This document shows, one piece after another, positions 5,011 through 7,603 of a stretch of 7,603 bases of DNA. Numbering within the stretch: the first letter of the stretch is position 1; each line of letters begins with the position of its first letter. The stretch covers positions 1-7,603 of the forward strand of contig JAAYXU010000129.1 of the NCBI GenBank assembly GCA_012515725.1, written 5' to 3'. The DNA comes from Clostridiales bacterium (GTDB taxonomy: Bacteria; Bacillota; Clostridia; Christensenellales; UMGS416). The notes below the pieces were generated by a model that was given only the letters and a program-made list of their open reading frames with translations, was not told where the DNA came from and ran no database searches. The position numbers were made by a program, and so were the translations under genes.

Positions 5011-5877
5011 TTGGCGCTTATAAGCCCGCTTCCATATATGCTCAAAGCCCGCGAAAAGGGCGTGGCCATCGCGGCGTTTAACATACACAATCTCGAAACC
5101 CTGCAGGCGGTAGCTGAGGGTGCGGCCCGGCTGCGCGCGCCGGTCATCGTGCAGACCAGCCCCGGCACGCTCACGCACATGGGACTTGCGTATGTCGCGG
5201 CATGCTGCCGCGTCGCGTCGGATCAATATGGCGTGCCCATCGCGCTGCATATGGATCACTGCCGGGATTTTGATACGCTGGTGCGCTGCCTGCGGGCGGG
5301 CTACACGTCGCTCATGGTGGACGCAAGCCACCTGCCGTTTGCCGAGAACGTCGCGCTGACGCGGCGGGTGGTTGAGATGGGCCGCGCCGCGGGCATTCCG
5401 GTCGAGGCGGAGCTGGGCCGGGTGGGCGGCACCGAGGACGATCTCACGGTGGACGAGCGCAGCGCGGCGTTGACCGATCCCGGGCAGGCCGAGGAATTCG
5501 CGCGCATTACAGGCGTAGACACGCTGGCTGTCGCGATCGGTACCGCTCACGGCGTATACAGGGGCGAGCCCCAGCTTGACTTTGCCAGACTCTCCGCGAT
5601 TAGGGAGCGGGTTTCGATACCGCTCGTGCTGCACGGCGCGTCGGGCGTGCCCGACGAGGCGGTACGGGAGGCCCTGCGCCGGGGCATCGCGAAGGTCAAT
5701 ATCGCAACCGAGATAAAACTCCCGATGGCCGCCGCGATCCGCGAGGCGCTCGCCGACCCCGGGCAGAGCGATCCCCGCGTCTATCTGGGACGCGCGCGCG
5801 ACGCGGTGCGCGACACGGTCGAGCGCAAGATCCGGCTGTGCGGCTGCGAAGGGCTGGCCGATTCTCCGTTACCGTAA
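5011..5877 (+). CDS. Class II (zinc) aldolase, GatY/KbaY tagatose-bisphosphate type
   Basis: This 288-residue TIM-barrel enzyme reversibly cleaves a ketose 1,6-bisphosphate into dihydroxyacetone phosphate and glyceraldehyde 3-phosphate. The catalytic Asp82 sits in HMDHC beside zinc ligand His83. The other zinc histidines are His180 (AIGTAHGVY) and His208 (LVLHGASGVPDE), the same positions as in E. coli GatY/KbaY. SLMVDASHLPFAENV (100-114) and VEAELGRVGG (131-140) are further class II blocks. AIGTAHG and HGASGVP favour the tagatose-type subgroup over the fructose-type signatures GSVHG and HGGTG, but substrate cannot be settled from sequence, and it may serve as the glycolytic aldolase. I chose TTG at 5011 because AGGAGG (4998-5003) lies 7 nt upstream and overlaps the fhs stop; the frame is open further upstream only as an overlap with fhs. 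It sits 11 nt after fhs in one operon. Confidence 0.93.
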   Translation: MALISPLPYMLKAREKGVAIAAFNIHNLETLQAVAEGAARLRAPVIVQTSPGTLTHMGLAYVAACCRVASDQYGVPIALHMDHCRDFDTLVRCLRAGYTSLMVDASHLPFAENVALTRRVVEMGRAAGIPVEAELGRVGGTEDDLTVDERSAALTDPGQAEEFARITGVDTLAVAIGTAHGVYRGEPQLDFARLSAIRERVSIPLVLHGASGVPDEAVREALRRGIAKVNIATEIKLPMAAAIREALADPGQSDPRVYLGRARDAVRDTVERKIRLCGCEGLADSPLP

Positions 5878-5882
5878 AGAAT

Positions 5883-5902
5883 CCCGCCGCGCCAGCGGCG
5901 GG
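5883..5902 (+). other. Strong intercistronic hairpin between the aldolase gene and pduL
   Basis: CCCGCCGC (5883-5890) pairs perfectly with GCGGCGGG (5895-5902) around a GCCA loop, starting 5 nt after the aldolase stop. TTATTATT follows rather than a pure T-run, so it is at best a leaky terminator. It ends 8 nt before the pduL ribosome site GGAGGAG (5911-5917). Likely roles are partial termination or protecting the upstream mRNA, so that pduL is expressed at a different level from fhs and the aldolase. Confidence 0.55.
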
Positions 5903-5922
5903 TTATTATTGGAGGAGTCATT

Positions 5923-6501
5923 ATGCAAAAACCTGATTTTCTGGTGGAGGTCTCCGCCCGGCACGTGCATCTCTGCCGCGCCGACATGGATATCCTGTTC
6001 GGAGAGGGCTCCGAGCTTACCGTCAAGCGCTATCTGTCCCAGCCGGGACAGTTCTTGAGCGAGGAGCGCGTGGATGTGGTCGGCCCCAAGCGGACGCTGG
6101 CAGGCGTATCGATACTGGGCCCGCTCCGGCCCGAAACGCAGATCGAGGTATCGATGACCGACTGCTTCACGCTGGGCGCAATCGCCCCGGTACGCGAGTC
6201 GGGCAAGACCGAGGCCACGCCCGGCGTGAAGCTGGTAGGCCCCTGTGGAGAGATAACGCTGGATCACGGGCTCATCGTCGCTAAGCGCCATGTCCATATG
6301 CGTCCCGAGGACGCAGAGGCGTTTGGCGTCACCGACAAGCAGATCGTTTCGGTGTCGGTCGACACCCCCCGTCCGGTTACGTTCGGCGACGTCGTGGTGC
6401 GCGTGAGTCCCAACTATGCGCTGGCGATGCACGTGGATACCGACGAGGGCAACGCCGCGGGCATCGGCCGGGAAGGGTGCCGTGGCTGCATCGCGGAGTA
6501 A
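5923..6501 (+). CDS. pduL: PduL-type phosphate acyltransferase (phosphotransacetylase)
   Basis: The enzyme exchanges CoA and phosphate on an acyl group (acetyl-CoA or propionyl-CoA to acyl phosphate), supplying acetate or propionate kinase for ATP synthesis. It is unrelated to Pta. At 192 residues it has the two pseudo-repeated blocks of the family: VEVSARHVHLC (8-18) and VAKRHVHM (119-126), whose HVH pairs hold the active-site metals. Also present are ILGPLRPETQIEVSMTD (64-80), LVGPCGEITLDHGLIV (104-119) and MHVDTDEGNAAG (169-180). The catalytic domain begins almost at once, so there is no N-terminal encapsulation peptide, and no shell genes are nearby; it should be cytosolic. The C terminus GCRGCIAE has two cysteines that I do not associate with the family. 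The ATG at 5923 has GGAGGAG at 5911-5917. It closes the fhs-aldolase-pduL cluster. Confidence 0.95.
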   Translation: MQKPDFLVEVSARHVHLCRADMDILFGEGSELTVKRYLSQPGQFLSEERVDVVGPKRTLAGVSILGPLRPETQIEVSMTDCFTLGAIAPVRESGKTEATPGVKLVGPCGEITLDHGLIVAKRHVHMRPEDAEAFGVTDKQIVSVSVDTPRPVTFGDVVVRVSPNYALAMHVDTDEGNAAGIGREGCRGCIAE

Positions 6502-6515
6502 AACCAGGCGCAAAT

Positions 6516-6559
6516 GTACCCAGGGCCCCCGCGGGGGCCCTGGGTATTTATCTGGGTAC
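6516..6559 (+). terminator. Perfect 30-bp palindrome, probable bidirectional terminator
   Basis: Arms TACCCAGGGCCCCC (6517-6530) and GGGGGCCCTGGGTA (6533-6546) are exact complements around GC, 15 nt after the pduL stop. On the plus strand TTTATC follows, a weak T-tract. The convergent minus-strand gene ends at 6569, so the palindrome lies beyond both stop codons and could end both transcripts. An extra CTGGGTAC (6552-6559) is complementary to GTACCCAG (6516-6523) and offers an alternative closing pair. Confidence 0.7.
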
Positions 6560-6568
6560 AGCGCTTCC

Positions 6569-7117
6569 TTACCGCTCCGCAAGCGAGCGGACGGCGGCGC
6601 AAATTGCGCCGAGCTGGTACTCCCGCGAGTAGCGCGTGATGGGGATCCGGTCATGTATGACCGCCCGCATATGCTGCATCGCCCGCTCCATTTGCTCCAT
6701 GCAGGTTACGGTTCCGCCCCCTCCCCCGCCTGCCGCCGCCACGCACACGACCGGCTTGCCGCAGAGGCGGCTTTTTTCTCCCGCCGTGGCCTCGCAGCGC
6801 CGCAGCCGGTCGAAAAATACCTTGTGGACCTCGCTGGGCTCTCCCCAGTAGACCGGAGTCACCGCCACCAGCGCATCTGCCTGCGCGATCTGCCGCTGCA
6901 GCGCGTCGAAATCGTCCCCTATGCAGCATACGTGCGATTGCCGGCATGTCCCCCATCCGTCGCCGCAGGCCCGGCACCGCTCCAGCGTATGTTCATTCAG
7001 GCTGATCCAGCGGCACACGGCCCCGGCATCTTCCGCGCCCGCCTTCGCGGCACGGGCGCAGGCCGCCGTCAGGCCATCGTCGTTGGGGCTGGATGAAAGG
7101 ATCAGTATGTTTTTCAT
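6569..7117 (-). CDS. Flavodoxin-fold NAD(P)H-dependent FMN reductase-like protein with cysteine cluster
   Basis: This 182-residue protein has the flavodoxin fold of the FMN-reductase/iron-sulfur-flavoprotein superfamily. The first strand and phosphate loop read MKNILILSSSPNDDGLT (1-17). A cysteine cluster CRACGDGWGTC (48-58) continues to Cys64, Cys65 and a DDF motif. The flavin-contacting loop TPVYWGEPS is at 87-95, and a glycine-rich stretch AAAGGGGGGTVTC at 127-139. Such proteins bind FMN and pass electrons from NAD(P)H to quinones, metals or partner proteins; the substrate is unknown. The cysteine spacing (CX2CX6CX5CC) differs from the classical iron-sulfur flavoprotein motif, so a cluster is possible, not shown. 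The ATG at 7117 has GGGGAG (minus strand, 7123-7128) 5 nt upstream. It converges on pduL, has its own promoter, and lies 114 nt after the DUF3810-like gene. Confidence 0.9.
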   Translation of the reverse strand: MKNILILSSSPNDDGLTAACARAAKAGAEDAGAVCRWISLNEHTLERCRACGDGWGTCRQSHVCCIGDDFDALQRQIAQADALVAVTPVYWGEPSEVHKVFFDRLRRCEATAGEKSRLCGKPVVCVAAAGGGGGGTVTCMEQMERAMQHMRAVIHDRIPITRYSREYQLGAICAAVRSLAER

Positions 7118-7158
7118 AGTAGCTCCCCCCTGCAGACGCTTCGTGTAGTCCTATGCAA

Positions 7159-7187
7159 ATAGTACCATCTTTCGCCTGAGGTGGCAA
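7159..7187 (-). promoter_or_regulatory. Predicted promoter of the flavodoxin-fold gene
   Basis: On the minus strand TTGCCA (7182-7187), a 17-bp spacer and TACTAT (7159-7164) form a good housekeeping promoter in the 114-nt gap between the two minus-strand genes. Transcription would begin near 7152, about 35 nt before the ATG. The gene therefore need not depend on readthrough from the gene at the right edge; I see no terminator for that gene in the gap. Confidence 0.62.
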
Positions 7188-7231
7188 ATCCATGAGATGC
7201 GTACAGAGGTCTGGCCGCTCCCCTTTGCCTG

Positions 7232-7603
7232 TTAATCCGCTGGCTCCCCCGCCGTCCGCATACGCCGCTCGGCCAGCAGCAGATCTACCATGCGCCCGTA
7301 GCTCATGACGCCGTCCTGCTGCTTGTTGGACTGCAGATAGGAATTGTTGATCTGCGTCGCGGTCTCGGCGACCGGCCCCTTGAACTGATCCCAGAAGACG
7401 CTGCGCGCCCACAGATCGCGCCTGATTCCCTCGCTGTAGAGCGCGTGAAGCGTGCGGTGCGCGTCCTGATCCGCGCCGTAAAGCGCGTTCATAGAGTGTA
7501 TAGCCGCCAGCAGCAGTCCCGAATACGCAAGATACGCGTCGTCTGAAGCACGGCATGCCATAAACGCGATAAAATTGGCCTCGTCCTCCCGGGCAAAGCC
7601 CCG
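7232..7603 (-). CDS. DUF3810-like protein, C-terminal part (cut by the window edge)
   Basis: Only the last 123 residues are present; the frame is open to base 7603 and the start lies outside, so the internal ATG at 7561 is not the real start. The visible part begins RGFAREDEANFIAFMACRAS, followed by YLAYSGLLLAAIHSMNAL. From memory this is the stretch that follows the HExxH-type histidine motif in DUF3810 proteins, where the EDEAN glutamate would help bind metal. DUF3810 members usually have several N-terminal membrane segments and a putative zinc-peptidase domain outside the membrane. The C-terminal region (ARSVFWDQFKGPVAETATQINNSYLQSNKQQDGVMSYGRMVDLLLAE, given here only as a landmark from Ala through Glu) is helical and matches the conserved NNSYL and GVxSYGRMVDLLLA pattern I recall for the family. 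Metal ligands upstream cannot be checked here. Confidence 0.72.
   Translation of the reverse strand, partial: RGFAREDEANFIAFMACRASDDAYLAYSGLLLAAIHSMNALYGADQDAHRTLHALYSEGIRRDLWARSVFWDQFKGPVAETATQINNSYLQSNKQQDGVMSYGRMVDLLLAERRMRTAGEPAD

Noticed and set aside
5923..6501. Bacterial microcompartment locus suggested by pduL
   Set aside because: No shell-protein genes, no signature diol or ethanolamine enzymes, and no N-terminal encapsulation peptide on PduL.
6596..6610. Inverted repeat GGCGCAA-A-TTGCGCC near the end of the flavodoxin-fold gene
   Set aside because: It is inside coding sequence, has a 1-nt centre, and no T-run on either strand; probably chance in GC-rich codons.
6416..7096. Plus-strand reading frame through the pduL end, palindrome and flavodoxin-fold gene
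   Set aside because: It runs through the palindrome and the antisense of a well-supported gene; the translation is Arg, Pro and His rich with no family pattern.

Overview
The window looks like a chromosomal segment of a GC-rich anaerobic member of the Bacillota, probably a clostridial or Christensenellales-like lineage. Three things point there: formate-tetrahydrofolate ligase beside a PduL-type phosphotransacylase, a mixture of ATG and TTG starts each with a strong purine-rich Shine-Dalgarno, and clostridial-looking accessory proteins (a WYL regulator, a CRACG-type flavodoxin-fold protein, a DUF3810-like protein). The taxonomic call is inference. There is no rRNA, tRNA, transposase, integrase, phage gene or CRISPR array.

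Layout. Positions 37-1071 (minus) encode a WYL-domain transcription regulator, read away from a 245-bp divergent promoter region (1072-1316) that also serves a Nudix-fold gene (1317-1739, plus). A candidate 21-codon leader ORF (1248-1313) lies in that region, in frame with the Nudix gene and separated from it by one TGA. After a well-formed promoter comes yebC (1819-2547), then an unrecognised 208-residue protein (2628-3254) closed by a Rho-independent terminator (3259-3280). Next is a tightly spaced plus-strand cluster: fhs (3329-4999, TTG start), a class II aldolase of the GatY/KbaY type (5011-5877, TTG start) and pduL (5923-6501). It ends in a perfect 30-bp palindrome shared with a convergent minus-strand flavodoxin-fold gene (6569-7117), which has its own promoter (7159-7187). 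The right edge holds the C-terminal part of a DUF3810-like protein (7232-7603, minus, cut by the window).

How the genes fit together. The fhs-aldolase-pduL cluster joins three central carbon steps: ATP-dependent formate activation onto tetrahydrofolate, reversible aldol cleavage of a ketose bisphosphate, and acyl-CoA/acyl-phosphate exchange. This would suit a fermenter or acetogen that makes acetyl phosphate for ATP and uses formate as a one-carbon donor. The yebC pair is a separate unit, though no clear promoter separates it from fhs, so readthrough or attenuation at the terminator is possible.

No spectacular new system is visible. The points most worth a second look are the Nudix protein's degenerate catalytic box and possible leader peptide, the terminator and hairpin with mutually exclusive pairings ahead of fhs, a LacI-type operator-like dyad inside the WYL-gene promoter, and the unrecognised protein beside yebC.
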